Shown: piece by piece, positions 41,392-50,047 of the stretch
Layout of the letters: each line of letters begins with the position of its first letter
Numbering within the stretch: position 1 is the stretch's first letter
DNA from: Geomobilimonas luticola
Lineage (GTDB): Bacteria; Desulfobacterota; Desulfuromonadia; Geobacterales; Geobacteraceae
Direction of reading: 5' to 3'
Assembly (NCBI RefSeq): GCF_018476905.1
Contig: NZ_JAHCVK010000001.1
Span: forward strand, 496,001 to 560,000
Length of the DNA stretch: 64,000 nucleotides
The notes under the pieces: model-generated
Told to the model about the DNA's origin: nothing
Seen by the model: the letters and a program-made list of their open reading frames with translations, nothing else
Databases searched by the model: none
Translations under genes and position numbers: made by a program

Positions 41392-41763
41392 ATGCCCTAC
41401 CTTATCCTTGCAGACATGACGGTTCTCCTCCACGCCCTGTTCGTGCTCTTCGTGCTGTTCGGTGGGATTGCAGTGCTGCGCTGGCAGCGCCTGGCGTGGC
41501 TTCACCTGCCGGCTGCCGTCTGGGGGGTCATGATCGAACTGGGGGGGTGGGTCTGCCCCCTCACCTTCCTGGAAAACCGGTTCCGGCGGCTGGGAGGAGT
41601 GGCGAGCTACGGCGGGACATTTATCGAACGGTACCTGGAGCCTCTTCTCTACCCTCTTGGCCTTACCCGTGATTCCCAGCTCGTTTTCGGCCTGGTGGCC
41701 TTCCTCATCAATCTTGCCATCTATGCCCGCCTCTGGCGGCGCTCCCTCGACAAACGCAGGTGA
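41392..41763 (+). CDS. DUF2784 membrane protein
   Basis: This 123-residue protein has three or four hydrophobic segments and the DUF2784 signature: LADMTVLLHALFVLFVLFGG at the N-terminus, WGVMIELGGWVCPLTFLENRFR in the middle and GTFIERYLEPLLYPLGL after it. It is an inner-membrane protein of unknown function. The ATG stands 64 bp after the HAD gene. Confidence 0.85.
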   Translation: MPYLILADMTVLLHALFVLFVLFGGIAVLRWQRLAWLHLPAAVWGVMIELGGWVCPLTFLENRFRRLGGVASYGGTFIERYLEPLLYPLGLTRDSQLVFGLVAFLINLAIYARLWRRSLDKRR

Positions 41764-41825
41764 TTCCGGGCCGAACCCTCGCCTGTGCCCGTTAGCGTTG
41801 AGGATTGGGAAGCAGGGGTAACGGG

Positions 41826-42116
41826 CTACTCCGCTTCCTTGTCTTCTTCGTACTGGTCGATGAACGTTGTCTTGTTCAACCGGTCGAGCCCCTGGGCGAT
41901 GAGGCGGAATCCGAGCATGATGAGGACGAGCCCCCCCATGAATGTCGGGATGGTGCGGAACATGAGGCTGACGATGCCGATCGACATGAACACGATTCCC
42001 AGCGACTGGCATTGTTCCTGTTTTTCCTTGCCGATGCGGGAAACGGAGAAGGCGTAAAGCTGATAACAGACCATCAGTGCCATCAACAACGCCAGGTATT
42101 TGAGAAATTCCTGCAT
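41826..42116 (-). CDS. Small inner-membrane hypothetical protein
   Basis: This 96-residue protein has two clear hydrophobic stretches (LKYLALLMALMVCYQLYAF; IVFMSIGIVSLMFRTIPTFMGGLVLIMLGF) and an acidic C-terminus (QYEEDKEAE). The ATG at 42116 has AAGGAGGAAAC upstream; the longer frame to 42206 is discarded. No family is recognised. Confidence 0.72.
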   Translation of the reverse strand: MQEFLKYLALLMALMVCYQLYAFSVSRIGKEKQEQCQSLGIVFMSIGIVSLMFRTIPTFMGGLVLIMLGFRLIAQGLDRLNKTTFIDQYEEDKEAE

Positions 42117-42209
42117 GGATGTTTCCTCCTTCTGTGCCGCCGGTTTTACTGCTCCTCCGGCCGACGTGGTGCCTGAGATCATACCCCGGAATTGATGCGG
42201 GAACAACTG

Positions 42210-42443
42210 TCAGGGGTGGTGACGCAATGGGTCGAACAGGAATTCCAGCCCGTTGACCTTGATTTCGTAAACTGCCCGGAGCATGTCGCCGAGCTTCCCG
42301 TCGGGAAATCCCTGCCGGGAGAACCAGACGACATAGGGCTCGGGGAGGTCGATCAGGAGTCGGCCTTCGTATCTGCCGAAGGGCATCCGCTGGCGGGCAA
42401 GTTCGAGAAGCGCCCGGTGGTCCGGTTGGGGCACGCTGTCCAT
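42210..42443 (-). CDS. DUF3820 protein
   Basis: This 77-residue protein matches DUF3820: MPFGRYEGRLLIDLPEPYVVWFSRQGFPDGKLGDML covers residues 20-55 of the family's conserved core. Distant relatives have been called quorum-regulated virulence factors without proof; no function is assigned. It starts 4 bp after the dus stop on the same strand, so it is a trailing gene of that operon. Confidence 0.82.
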   Translation of the reverse strand: MDSVPQPDHRALLELARQRMPFGRYEGRLLIDLPEPYVVWFSRQGFPDGKLGDMLRAVYEIKVNGLEFLFDPLRHHP

Positions 42444-42447
42444 CGGT

Positions 42448-43452
42448 TCACTCCAGACCGTCGAGAATGGCCGTAAAGACCCGGATGGTGCCGGCCTTCC
42501 GGAGCTGTTTGACCTCCCGCGCGAAAGAGGGATCGTCCATGGTGGCGAGAACCCCCTTGACCTTGTTCAGGACCTGGGTCTCGCCGCAGAACAGGTCACG
42601 GTAACGGTCCAGCAGGTCCTGCAGGTAGCGTTGCAGCGCCGCCGCCCGCTCCTGCCGGTTCGGCTCCGCCGCCGACAGTCCCCGTAGCCTTTGGAACAGC
42701 AGGGGGTCGGCGATGGCACCCCGGCCGAGCATCAGCCCGGCGGCTCCCGTTTCCCGCAAAACGCGCATGCCGTCTGCAGCGCTCCGGATGTCGCCGTTGG
42801 CGATGACCGGCAGCCGGGTCTGGCGTACGACGTCGGCGGTCACGGCGTGGTCAGCCAACCCTTCGTATTCCTGGACCACGGTACGGGGGTGAAGCACGAG
42901 ATAATCGACCCCGGCCGCCTCGAAGAGGGGGAGGAGGGAAAAGACCTGGCGATGATCGTCGTAACCGGCGCGGAGCTTGACGGAGAAGGTGCCGGAAACT
43001 GCACGGCGCAGGGAAGGGATGATCTCTTCCAGTTCCGCGGGGCGGCGGAGGATTCCTCCCCCGGTGAGGCCGCTGGTCATTCTTCCGTAGGGACATCCCA
43101 GATTGAGGTTCAGGTGCACGGCACCGGCGGCCTGGGCCGCCCGGGCAGCCGATACCAGCGCCTCCGTTCCGTGGCCGATCAGCTGGACGACCAGGGGAAC
43201 TCCCCCTTCAGCCGGGGCGATCTCCCGCAGGTCCCCTGCGGAGAGGCGCTTCCTGGCTGCCGCGGGATTGACCCGCATGAACTCGGTAAAAACCGTGTCG
43301 GGGCGCACCCAGTCAATGAAAAGGGCACGCATGGCCCGGTTGGTGAGGCCTTGCATGGGGGCGAGCATGAGGGGGGGCTCCCCCGGCCGCCAAGGGAGGT
43401 GTGCCGGTTTCACGGCGGCCGGGGCGGATTGCTGCGGTGCTTCATTCCCCAT
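42448..43452 (-). CDS. dus: tRNA-dihydrouridine synthase
   Basis: This 334-residue flavoenzyme has the Dus pattern: LMLAPMQGLTNRAMRALF (FMN-binding loop), VQLIGHG near residue 90, the catalytic Cys in NLNLGCPYGRMTSGLTGGGIL near 120, VKLRAGYDD, HPRTVVQEYEG and VIANGDIRSAAD. It reduces uridines in tRNA. It belongs to a branch outside the classic DusA/B/C, so the target position is open. It sits 5 bp from the SlyD-like gene upstream, on the same strand. Confidence 0.9.
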   Translation of the reverse strand: MGNEAPQQSAPAAVKPAHLPWRPGEPPLMLAPMQGLTNRAMRALFIDWVRPDTVFTEFMRVNPAAARKRLSAGDLREIAPAEGGVPLVVQLIGHGTEALVSAARAAQAAGAVHLNLNLGCPYGRMTSGLTGGGILRRPAELEEIIPSLRRAVSGTFSVKLRAGYDDHRQVFSLLPLFEAAGVDYLVLHPRTVVQEYEGLADHAVTADVVRQTRLPVIANGDIRSAADGMRVLRETGAAGLMLGRGAIADPLLFQRLRGLSAAEPNRQERAAALQRYLQDLLDRYRDLFCGETQVLNKVKGVLATMDDPSFAREVKQLRKAGTIRVFTAILDGLE

Positions 43453-43457
43453 GGTGT

Positions 43458-43958
43458 CTAGAGGATCTCCACCAGTTCCAGGTGGAAGGTGAGGTTCTCA
43501 CCCGCCAAAGGGTGATTGGCGTCGAAGGTGATGCTCTCTTCGCTTACCCCGGTCACGGTCACGCCGATCTCCTCGTCTTCGTCGTTGGCAAGCACGAGCT
43601 GATCGCCGATTTCCGGGTTGAGGTCCGCGGGGACATCGCTTCGCGGGACCGTGAACACCTTTGTCTCGTCGTAGTCGCCGAAAGCGTCTTCGGCGGCGAT
43701 GGTCACCGATTTCTTGTCGCCGGGGGCCATTCCCACCAGCGCATCCTCGATCTGGGAGAAAAACTCCCCGCTACCGATGGTCAGCTCCATCGGCCCGCTT
43801 TCGCAACCGCAGCCGCATCCTTCATCCTCGCACGCATCGGTGTCGCAATCTTCATGCCCGCAGTCGTCGCTTTCCAGCGTTGAATCGAAGACGGTGCCGT
43901 CCTCCAGCGTGCCGGTGTAATCGAATTTTACGTTGTCGCCCTTCTGTGCCTGTGCCAT
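43458..43958 (-). CDS. FKBP-type peptidyl-prolyl isomerase (SlyD-like) with Cys-rich insert
   Basis: This 166-residue protein has the FKBP core (VKFDYTGTLEDGTVFDST, then MELTIGSGEFFSQIEDALVGMAPGDKK) and a SlyD-like insert-in-flap domain (about 85-145) with PADLNPEIGDQL. Residues 29-55 form a non-standard acidic insert containing six Cys (33, 38, 43, 48, 50, 52) and His35, suggesting metal binding. In classic SlyD the metal-binding tail is C-terminal and His-rich, so this is a relocated version. ATG 43958 has AAGG upstream. It is probably co-transcribed with dus. Confidence 0.86.
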   Translation of the reverse strand: MAQAQKGDNVKFDYTGTLEDGTVFDSTLESDDCGHEDCDTDACEDEGCGCGCESGPMELTIGSGEFFSQIEDALVGMAPGDKKSVTIAAEDAFGDYDETKVFTVPRSDVPADLNPEIGDQLVLANDEDEEIGVTVTGVSEESITFDANHPLAGENLTFHLELVEIL

Positions 43959-44114
43959 GCCCGTACCTTTCTCTGATATACTTAACCACGTGAAATTTCT
44001 GCCTTGCCTAGAGTACGTGGAAAAGCGGCCGGCAGTCCAGTTAAATTTCTCTACCATTTGTTTCCCCGCGCTGATGGCGGGAGAGGAAAACCTGATGCAT
44101 TGCATGGTCAAGGT

Positions 44115-44123
44115 TGGTATACT
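44115..44123 (+). promoter_or_regulatory. Extended -10 promoter element
   Basis: TGGTATACT precedes the lipoprotein peptidase gene by about 75 bp. The rest of the 241-bp gap after the slyD-like gene shows no other clear element. Confidence 0.5.
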
Positions 44124-44199
44124 GTCAACCGATACTGCCTGTCGTGGGCGAAGAGTGGGGACCACGGATATCCGGTAGCATAGGGGGAAAGAGGGGAAT

Positions 44200-45642
44200 A
44201 TGAAGCGACTGATAGTGATTCTGTGGGGGCTCGCCGTTCTGGCCGGTTGCGGGGGCGGGGGGGGTGGTGGCGCGACGGGCGTCATACAACCACCTGCACC
44301 ATCAACGGGAACCCAGTTCTGGGCCGTGGATTTCACCAGCAACAGCTACTACCAGGTTACGGCGAACAAGGTGGCGGAAGGGGCTCACTGCTACGTCTAC
44401 CTGGAGCAAGGGCAGGCTGTCGCTCCGGCGGCCATCAGCGAGATGGTGAACCAGTTCGACAACAACATCTATACCAGCGAAATCGCCGCGTTTGGCAGCG
44501 AGCCGAATCCGGGGGTGGACAACGACCCGAAGATATTCATCCTCCTTCTCAACATCAGGGACGGCTTCAACCTTCCTGCAGCCCCGAGCTTCATCGCCGG
44601 GTTCTTCGACCCGGCTAACGAGCTTGCCCATGCAAATTCGAACCAGAAAGAGATGTTCTACATGAATGTCAACCCGGCCCTGGGGACGAACTTCGTGCCG
44701 GGGAGCACCGATTTTTTCCGGACCCTCGCCCACGAATTCCAGCACATGATCCACTGGGAACAGAAAAATCGTCTGCGGGGGGTGAACGACGATACCTGGC
44801 TGGACGAGGCCATGGGGATGGTGGCCCCGGCCTACTGCGGCTACGGGGCCGACTACGAGGCGGTGAACACCTTCCAGCACGCCCCCTCCGATTCGCTGAC
44901 CGGCTGGAACGATTCCTTCGTGGATTACGGGGTAGTCTACATGTGGGCCCAGTACTACAAGGACCGGGTCGGAAGCGATATCTTCTTCCGGATGCTTCAT
45001 AACGGCCTGACCGGCATCGCCTCGGTCAATAGCGCTCTTACGGCGGCCGCCTATCCCAAGGATTTCACCGGCACGTTCCGGGACTGGGCCATGGCGAACT
45101 ATTACGGGAACGGCACCACCGTCCCGGTCCCGGCGGGACATCCCGAGTGGTCCTATACCTCCATCAACACCTGGCCCGGGACCTATGACGGCATGCCCAT
45201 CCCGGGGCTTTTCCCCGCCTCCCGGCAGAATGCCACCACCCTCCAGCCCCTCGATCCGTGGAGTCTCGGATTCTACAGCTACACGCCGGTCACTCCGCCG
45301 GCCGGTTCCATCACCTGGACGCCGACGGCTGTCACCGAGAAGGGGGCCTTTGTCGACGCGGGGAGCAGTGCCGCGACCTTCGACATGACCTCGGGAACCA
45401 TCTACAGCTTTACCGGCACGGGATACCTGGTCGTCCAGAACCCTGCGGGGTCCGCGACGAGCGGCAGTACGGTGGTCCGGGCCGACATGTCGCCGGCGCA
45501 GGTGCTGGCGGCGGCGAATGCCAGCCCGTACGTCCTGGCAAGGGCGGCGATGGGTGGCAAGCCCCAGCGGGTCGATATCGGGCCGAGCCTCCGGGACCGG
45601 ACCAAGGGGCTCAGTGCCCAGGGAATAAGGCCGCAGTTTTGA
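44200..45642 (+). CDS. Lipoprotein zinc metallopeptidase (M30-like)
   Basis: This 480-residue lipoprotein has a lipobox (LAVLAGC, Cys17) followed by a Gly-rich run. The active site HEFQHMIH (HExxH) lies near residue 178-185 and a conserved downstream WLDEAMGM near 200 supplies the third Glu ligand. The layout resembles the M30 (hyicolysin) group. The C-terminal third (about 350-480) is a beta-rich domain, possibly for substrate or surface binding. It is exported and anchored in the outer membrane. GGGGGAAAGAGG precedes ATG 44200. Confidence 0.83.
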   Translation: MKRLIVILWGLAVLAGCGGGGGGGATGVIQPPAPSTGTQFWAVDFTSNSYYQVTANKVAEGAHCYVYLEQGQAVAPAAISEMVNQFDNNIYTSEIAAFGSEPNPGVDNDPKIFILLLNIRDGFNLPAAPSFIAGFFDPANELAHANSNQKEMFYMNVNPALGTNFVPGSTDFFRTLAHEFQHMIHWEQKNRLRGVNDDTWLDEAMGMVAPAYCGYGADYEAVNTFQHAPSDSLTGWNDSFVDYGVVYMWAQYYKDRVGSDIFFRMLHNGLTGIASVNSALTAAAYPKDFTGTFRDWAMANYYGNGTTVPVPAGHPEWSYTSINTWPGTYDGMPIPGLFPASRQNATTLQPLDPWSLGFYSYTPVTPPAGSITWTPTAVTEKGAFVDAGSSAATFDMTSGTIYSFTGTGYLVVQNPAGSATSGSTVVRADMSPAQVLAAANASPYVLARAAMGGKPQRVDIGPSLRDRTKGLSAQGIRPQF

Positions 45643-45652
45643 GGAGGAATCG

Positions 45653-45988
45653 ATGATGACAAAACGGTTGTTCGGTCCGTTAAGCGGGCTGTTGCTTCTG
45701 CTCCTCGCCACCCAGGGGTGTGCCATGGGGGTGAGAAAACCGGGTGCCACGACCCTCACCGGGACGGTACGGGTGGTGGGAAACGAACCGTTCACCCGGC
45801 TGGTCCTGACGACGGCCGGTGGGGTGAGAGGGAAGGACTACCTCCTCCTTGGCCCCCTGCTTGACGAGCTGCGAAAGAGGTACCAGGGGCAGAAGGTCTC
45901 TCTCGAAGGGGCTCTCTGCACTTCGCCGGAGCCCCGTTTCAGCAACTGCTTCGAACCGGTGCGGGTGGTCAGCGGTCCGGGCCCATGA
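45653..45988 (+). CDS. Small hypothetical lipoprotein
   Basis: A 111-residue protein has a lipobox (LLLLLLATQGC, Cys23) and one conserved-looking segment (TLTGTVRVVGNEPFTRLVLTTAGG) that resembles a small beta-barrel of the DUF-type attached to envelope peptidases. It starts 10 bp after the metallopeptidase stop with GGAGGAA at the right spacing, so it is a partner in the same operon. Function unknown. Confidence 0.72.
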   Translation: MMTKRLFGPLSGLLLLLLATQGCAMGVRKPGATTLTGTVRVVGNEPFTRLVLTTAGGVRGKDYLLLGPLLDELRKRYQGQKVSLEGALCTSPEPRFSNCFEPVRVVSGPGP

Positions 45989-46036
45989 ACGGGCGGGAGC
46001 GGAGAAGAGAGTAGCAGCTGAAGGAATGACAAGAAT

Positions 46037-46079
46037 AAAAGGGGCGAGGCGCTTGGTGAAAAGCGCTCCGCCCCTTTTT
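46037..46079. terminator. Bidirectional terminator between convergent genes
   Basis: AAAAGGGGCG and CGCCCCTTTTT pair around an inner GCGCTT/AAGCGC stem. A and T runs on both sides suit termination from either direction. Confidence 0.85.
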
Positions 46080-46108
46080 CATGTTGACCTGCACCTGCTT
46101 TTGCCGGA

Positions 46109-47182
46109 TTACTCGTTTTCGAAGGTGAGTTTTCGCTCCAGGTCCATGGACCGGGTGATCCGTTTCGCCTGCTCGAAGGTTATGATGTCCTGCTGGCAGA
46201 GCTGGACAAGATGCTGATCCAGTGACTGCATCTGGTACTGGGACCGGCCGTTCTCGATGTGCCGGTCCAGCTCGTCGAGCCGCCCTTCCCGGATGCACGC
46301 CTGGATGGTCGTCGTGGAGCGCATTACCTCCACCACCGGGACGATCCGCTCGCCGGTCTTGTCTTTTATGAGGCGCAGGGAGACGGTGGCGACCAGGATG
46401 TCCGCAAGCCGCTGGCGGATGACTTCCTGGGCTTCGGGGGGGAAATTGCCGAGGAGCCGGTTGATGGTGGAGCCGGCGCTCTGGGTGTGGAGGGTGGAAA
46501 AGACCAGGTGGCCGGTCTCCGCAGCCTTGATGCAGGAGTCGATGGTCTCCAGGTCCCGCATCTCCCCCACCATGATGACGTCCGGGTCCATGCGGAGCGC
46601 GGCCCGCAGGGCGGCGGAGAAATTCTCGGTGTCGATTCCCACCTCCCGCTGGATGATGCAGCTCTTGTCCGACGTGAAGAGGAACTCGATGGGGTCTTCG
46701 ATGGTGATGATGTTGAAGCTGAAGTTCTCGTTCAGATAGCGGAGCATGGCGGCCAGGGTGGTGGACTTGCCGTTGCCGGTCGGGCCGGTGACGAGGATGA
46801 GCCCGTTGGGAGCCTTGACGATTTCCGACAGCACCGGCGGAAGGTTCAGTTCCTGGAAGGTGCTCACGCGGGGGGGGATCACCCGCATGACGATCCCCAC
46901 GTTCCCCCGCTGGCGGAAGATGCTGACCCTGAACCTCCCCCCGTTGGGAAGGGAGTAGGAAGAATCGAGCTCCTTGATGTCTGCCGGTACCTTGCGGTTG
47001 TTGTGCTCGATGATGGTCTGGGCTATGAAAACGGTGTCCTGGGGTGTCAGGTTGGGGAGCTTGGAGCGGACCAGCTGGCCGCGGGCCCGGAAAAAGGGGG
47101 GGTTGTCGACTTCGAAGTGCACGTCCGACACCCTCTTTTCAAAGGCGATTTCCAGTATCTGCTGCAATGTTTTCAGGTCCAT
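46109..47182 (-). CDS. pilT: Type IV pilus retraction ATPase family protein (PilT-like)
   Basis: This 357-residue AAA ATPase shows the PilT/PilU pattern: an N-terminal PAS-like region, Walker A GPTGNGKST near residue 131, the Asp box IITIEDPIEFLF near 157, Walker B DPDVIMVGEMRDLETI near 195 and the His box STLHTQSAG near 223. It powers pilus retraction. Geobacter-type genomes carry several paralogs, so the exact member is not assigned. The PATAN protein gene lies just upstream, 47 bp away, on the same strand. Confidence 0.87.
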   Translation of the reverse strand: MDLKTLQQILEIAFEKRVSDVHFEVDNPPFFRARGQLVRSKLPNLTPQDTVFIAQTIIEHNNRKVPADIKELDSSYSLPNGGRFRVSIFRQRGNVGIVMRVIPPRVSTFQELNLPPVLSEIVKAPNGLILVTGPTGNGKSTTLAAMLRYLNENFSFNIITIEDPIEFLFTSDKSCIIQREVGIDTENFSAALRAALRMDPDVIMVGEMRDLETIDSCIKAAETGHLVFSTLHTQSAGSTINRLLGNFPPEAQEVIRQRLADILVATVSLRLIKDKTGERIVPVVEVMRSTTTIQACIREGRLDELDRHIENGRSQYQMQSLDQHLVQLCQQDIITFEQAKRITRSMDLERKLTFENE

Positions 47183-47229
47183 GGAATTTTCCTCGCTATG
47201 GCATGTTCGTGATGTCGGTCTGCAATTCT

Positions 47230-48999
47230 CTAGGGGGCCGGGGTTTCCCGTTTTTTCCGGGCCACGGCGTATTCCAGTGCCCGCCCCGCGTAATTCGCCA
47301 GGACTTCCAGCATGTCGACGGGGACGTCCGGGACCTCGTTTCGTCCAAAGTCGCCGTAGACGATGGCGATGGTTTTGCCGAAGCTTCTCAGGGGGAGCAG
47401 GAGCATGGTGGAACGGGCCGGAGCCCCGATGGCAGTGAACAGCTGTTCCCGGACCACCGGGTCGGTGGTCTCCCCGAAATAGACGGAACCCTCTTCGACA
47501 ACGGTTCGGAACTGGGAAGGGGGGGCAAGGGATATCCGGAAGCCGAGGGGGGGGGCTGCTCCACGTCCTTTTTCCCCTTTGATCCCGAAGGATTTTTCGG
47601 CGATCAGTTCCTTCTCTCGGACGATCAGGGTGAGGGACCGCTCGAAGGAATCAGCGATGAACTGGAGGAGGGCGAAGGCGATATCCGGTGCCTCCTTCAT
47701 CCCCCGCAGAGCCGATACGCTTGTCCTGAGCCGGCCGACGAGGTGGTCAGCCGGGGAGGGGATATACCCGCACAGGAACTCCAGCAAGGCTTCCAGAAAG
47801 CTTTTCATGTCCGGAACGAAGGAATTCCTCCGCTCCTTCAGGGAAGGGGCGGGAATAATTCCCCTGACACCATCTTTGTATGCCTGCATTGAAAAAGGGT
47901 AGTCGAGGGGGGAGGTGAGCTGGATAATGGCGACGCCGGGGAATTGTTTCCGGAGCTGCTGCCGGAGGGGGAGAATTTTTTCCTCGGGCAGGCCGTCAGG
48001 TTTTCCCGGCCGGTCGAGCACGAGGATCGGGGTTCTCCGTTTCGAGAGGAACTGGTCGATGATGTGCTCCAGATCCTGTTCATCGCTGCTGGCGAAGACA
48101 TGGATCCCTTCCTGCTTGCAGACCGTCGTGATGCAGTAGGAAAGGATCTCGTCGGCGGTAAAGAGAATGACGGACGGTACCGGACCCCCCGTGGGGGCCG
48201 ATTCCGCCCAGAAACGCACCGGCTTGTCGAGGAACGCCAGGAGTTCTTCCCCCTCATGCTGGGCCAGGCCCGACGCGGTTTCGGCCGGCATATCCTCTGT
48301 TCCGCCGCTCTCCGAGGACCGGTCGTCAAGGCTCGTGAAGACCGCGGGAATTTTTCGTTCCAGCTTGTCCAGGTCGCCCAGTCCCAGATCGTCAGCGGAA
48401 AGAAGGGACGACGGGGCACCCCCCGGCAGATCCCGTGCTGCAGGGGGCTCGTCTTCGGGGGACTCGTCTTCCAGTTCGCCGTCACGCATCTTCTCGTCAT
48501 AGATGCGAAGGGCGTCCATCAGGATACTCTGGGTATCGACGTTGACTTCCATCCCCATCTTCCCCGGGTAGTACCGGTAATCGTCGGGGGTCGTCTGGCT
48601 CATCACATCCAGGCTGAAGGAGCCCCGCTTCCAGGTCAGCATCTCGACGATGGTCAGTTCGATGAGAAGTTCCAGCCCCTTGTAGGCGTCTTCCTCCTTT
48701 ACGAGCCCCGCTTCCAGCAGCATGACAATCAGGGGTTTGCGGTCGTCGCCGGCCTGCTGTTGCTGCTGAAGGGTCTGGTCAAGGGTTTCGGGGGTGATGA
48801 CGTTGAGGCTGATGAGGATTTCGCCGAGGCGGATGCTGCTGTTGAGATGGTTGGCGCTGACGATGTAGCCGTCCTTGAAGACCAGCTGGCTCTCTCCCTT
48901 GCGGCTCTGGACATTCAGCACGCCGGATTTTCTCGTCGCATGCAGGAGTTGTATCACGTCGACAATCGGCAGGTGTTCCAGGTCTCCGGTGAAAGACAT
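47230..48999 (-). CDS. PATAN (DUF4388) domain signalling protein with C-terminal GAF-like region
   Basis: This 589-residue protein starts with a PATAN/DUF4388 domain (MSFTGDLEHLPIVDVIQLLHATRKSGVLNVQ..., about 1-110). That domain is common in Geobacter and Myxococcus signalling proteins. A long acidic linker is followed by a receiver-like segment (about 275-400) that lacks a canonical phosphorylatable Asp cluster. A GAF-like domain lies at about 420-585 (MLLLPLRSFGKTIAIVYGDFG). GAGGAG precedes ATG 48999. Its place beside pilT suggests control of surface motility, which is inference. Confidence 0.78.
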   Translation of the reverse strand: MSFTGDLEHLPIVDVIQLLHATRKSGVLNVQSRKGESQLVFKDGYIVSANHLNSSIRLGEILISLNVITPETLDQTLQQQQQAGDDRKPLIVMLLEAGLVKEEDAYKGLELLIELTIVEMLTWKRGSFSLDVMSQTTPDDYRYYPGKMGMEVNVDTQSILMDALRIYDEKMRDGELEDESPEDEPPAARDLPGGAPSSLLSADDLGLGDLDKLERKIPAVFTSLDDRSSESGGTEDMPAETASGLAQHEGEELLAFLDKPVRFWAESAPTGGPVPSVILFTADEILSYCITTVCKQEGIHVFASSDEQDLEHIIDQFLSKRRTPILVLDRPGKPDGLPEEKILPLRQQLRKQFPGVAIIQLTSPLDYPFSMQAYKDGVRGIIPAPSLKERRNSFVPDMKSFLEALLEFLCGYIPSPADHLVGRLRTSVSALRGMKEAPDIAFALLQFIADSFERSLTLIVREKELIAEKSFGIKGEKGRGAAPPLGFRISLAPPSQFRTVVEEGSVYFGETTDPVVREQLFTAIGAPARSTMLLLPLRSFGKTIAIVYGDFGRNEVPDVPVDMLEVLANYAGRALEYAVARKKRETPAP

Positions 49000-49327
49000 C
49001 GGTGGCTCCTCTCTCGGCTGATGCGGCAAGAAAAAACATCCCCTGTGGGATTCCCGGCAGGAACAGGAATGATCCAAGGTGTCCCGTCGGTGCTTTCTGC
49101 GTCGAGCCGCACCATTAAACCGCAAAATGGCGAAACTTGCAAGCGGCAGACGCATTCTCCCTGAACCGCAGGTCGGGGCCTTCCGGCGCGCATCGTGCGG
49201 CACGGCACCGGGCCGGTTTGTCCCTGTTCCCGGAGTGCGTGGTTGAACAAGCAAAATGGTTGCCATATTTTCGCGGGTTTTTCGGTGCCACCCCTTGCAT
49301 TAAAGCCATGCATCGCCCGGCAAAAAT

Positions 49328-49336
49328 TGGTATACT
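49328..49336 (+). promoter_or_regulatory. Extended -10 promoter element for the yceH-like gene
   Basis: TGGTATACT lies 42 bp before the start codon. The rest of the 378-bp gap (49000-49377) has no ORF, repeat or hairpin that I can support. Confidence 0.5.
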
Positions 49337-49377
49337 GGTCCCCTTCTGGTATCATCCAACCCCGAAAGGAGTTCCCC

Positions 49378-50037
49378 GTGGAAACGATCCTCAACGACGT
49401 GGAGGTGCGGGTGCTCGGTTGCCTTGTGGAAAAGGAGCTGACCACGCCGGAATACTATCCCCTCTCTCTCAATGCCCTGACCAATGCCTGTAACCAGAAG
49501 TCCAACCGGGAGCCGGTGCTCGCCCTGGAGGAGGCCGACGTGGTGCGGGCCCTCGATTCCCTCCGCTTCAAGCAGCTGGCGCTGCAGTCTGCCGAAGGGG
49601 GGAGGGTGCCGAAGTACCGCCATGCCCTGGTGGAGAAGCTGCGTTTTCCTCCCGCAGAGCTGGCGGTTCTGGCCGAACTCCTGCTGCGCGGACCCCAGAC
49701 GGTGGGCGAGCTGCGCACCCGGGCCGAACGGATGTATTCCTTTCCCGACCTGGCTGCCGTGGAGGGGGTTCTGGAAGAACTGCTGGCGCGCACGCCCCCC
49801 CTCGTGACCAAGCTCCCCCGCCAGCCGGGACGGAAGGAGTCGCGGTACGCCCATCTGTTTTCCGGCGAGCCGGAATTGACGGTGGAGTCGCTTTCCCCAT
49901 CCCCTGAACCTGCCCGGCTCCGGGTGATGGCCGAAAACGACCGGATTGCCAGGATGGAAGAGGAAGTTGCCGGGCTCCGCCTGGAAGTTGCCGAATTGCG
50001 CCGGATGGTCAGGGAGTTCCAGTCCCAGTTTGAATAG
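49378..50037 (+). CDS. YceH-family protein (DUF480)
   Basis: This 219-residue protein matches YceH: VEVRVLGCLVEKELTTPEYYPLSLNALTNACNQKSNREPVL at residues 7-47 is the family's hallmark. A second winged-helix-like half follows (LAELLLRGPQTVGELRTRAERMY). The C-terminus ends in a coiled coil (ARMEEEVAGLRLEVAELRRMVREF). The two winged helices suggest DNA binding; the function is not established. GTG 49378 has AAAGGAG upstream. The Nudix gene starts 10 bp later. Confidence 0.9.
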   Translation: METILNDVEVRVLGCLVEKELTTPEYYPLSLNALTNACNQKSNREPVLALEEADVVRALDSLRFKQLALQSAEGGRVPKYRHALVEKLRFPPAELAVLAELLLRGPQTVGELRTRAERMYSFPDLAAVEGVLEELLARTPPLVTKLPRQPGRKESRYAHLFSGEPELTVESLSPSPEPARLRVMAENDRIARMEEEVAGLRLEVAELRRMVREFQSQFE

Positions 50038-50047
50038 AAGGGTGTCC

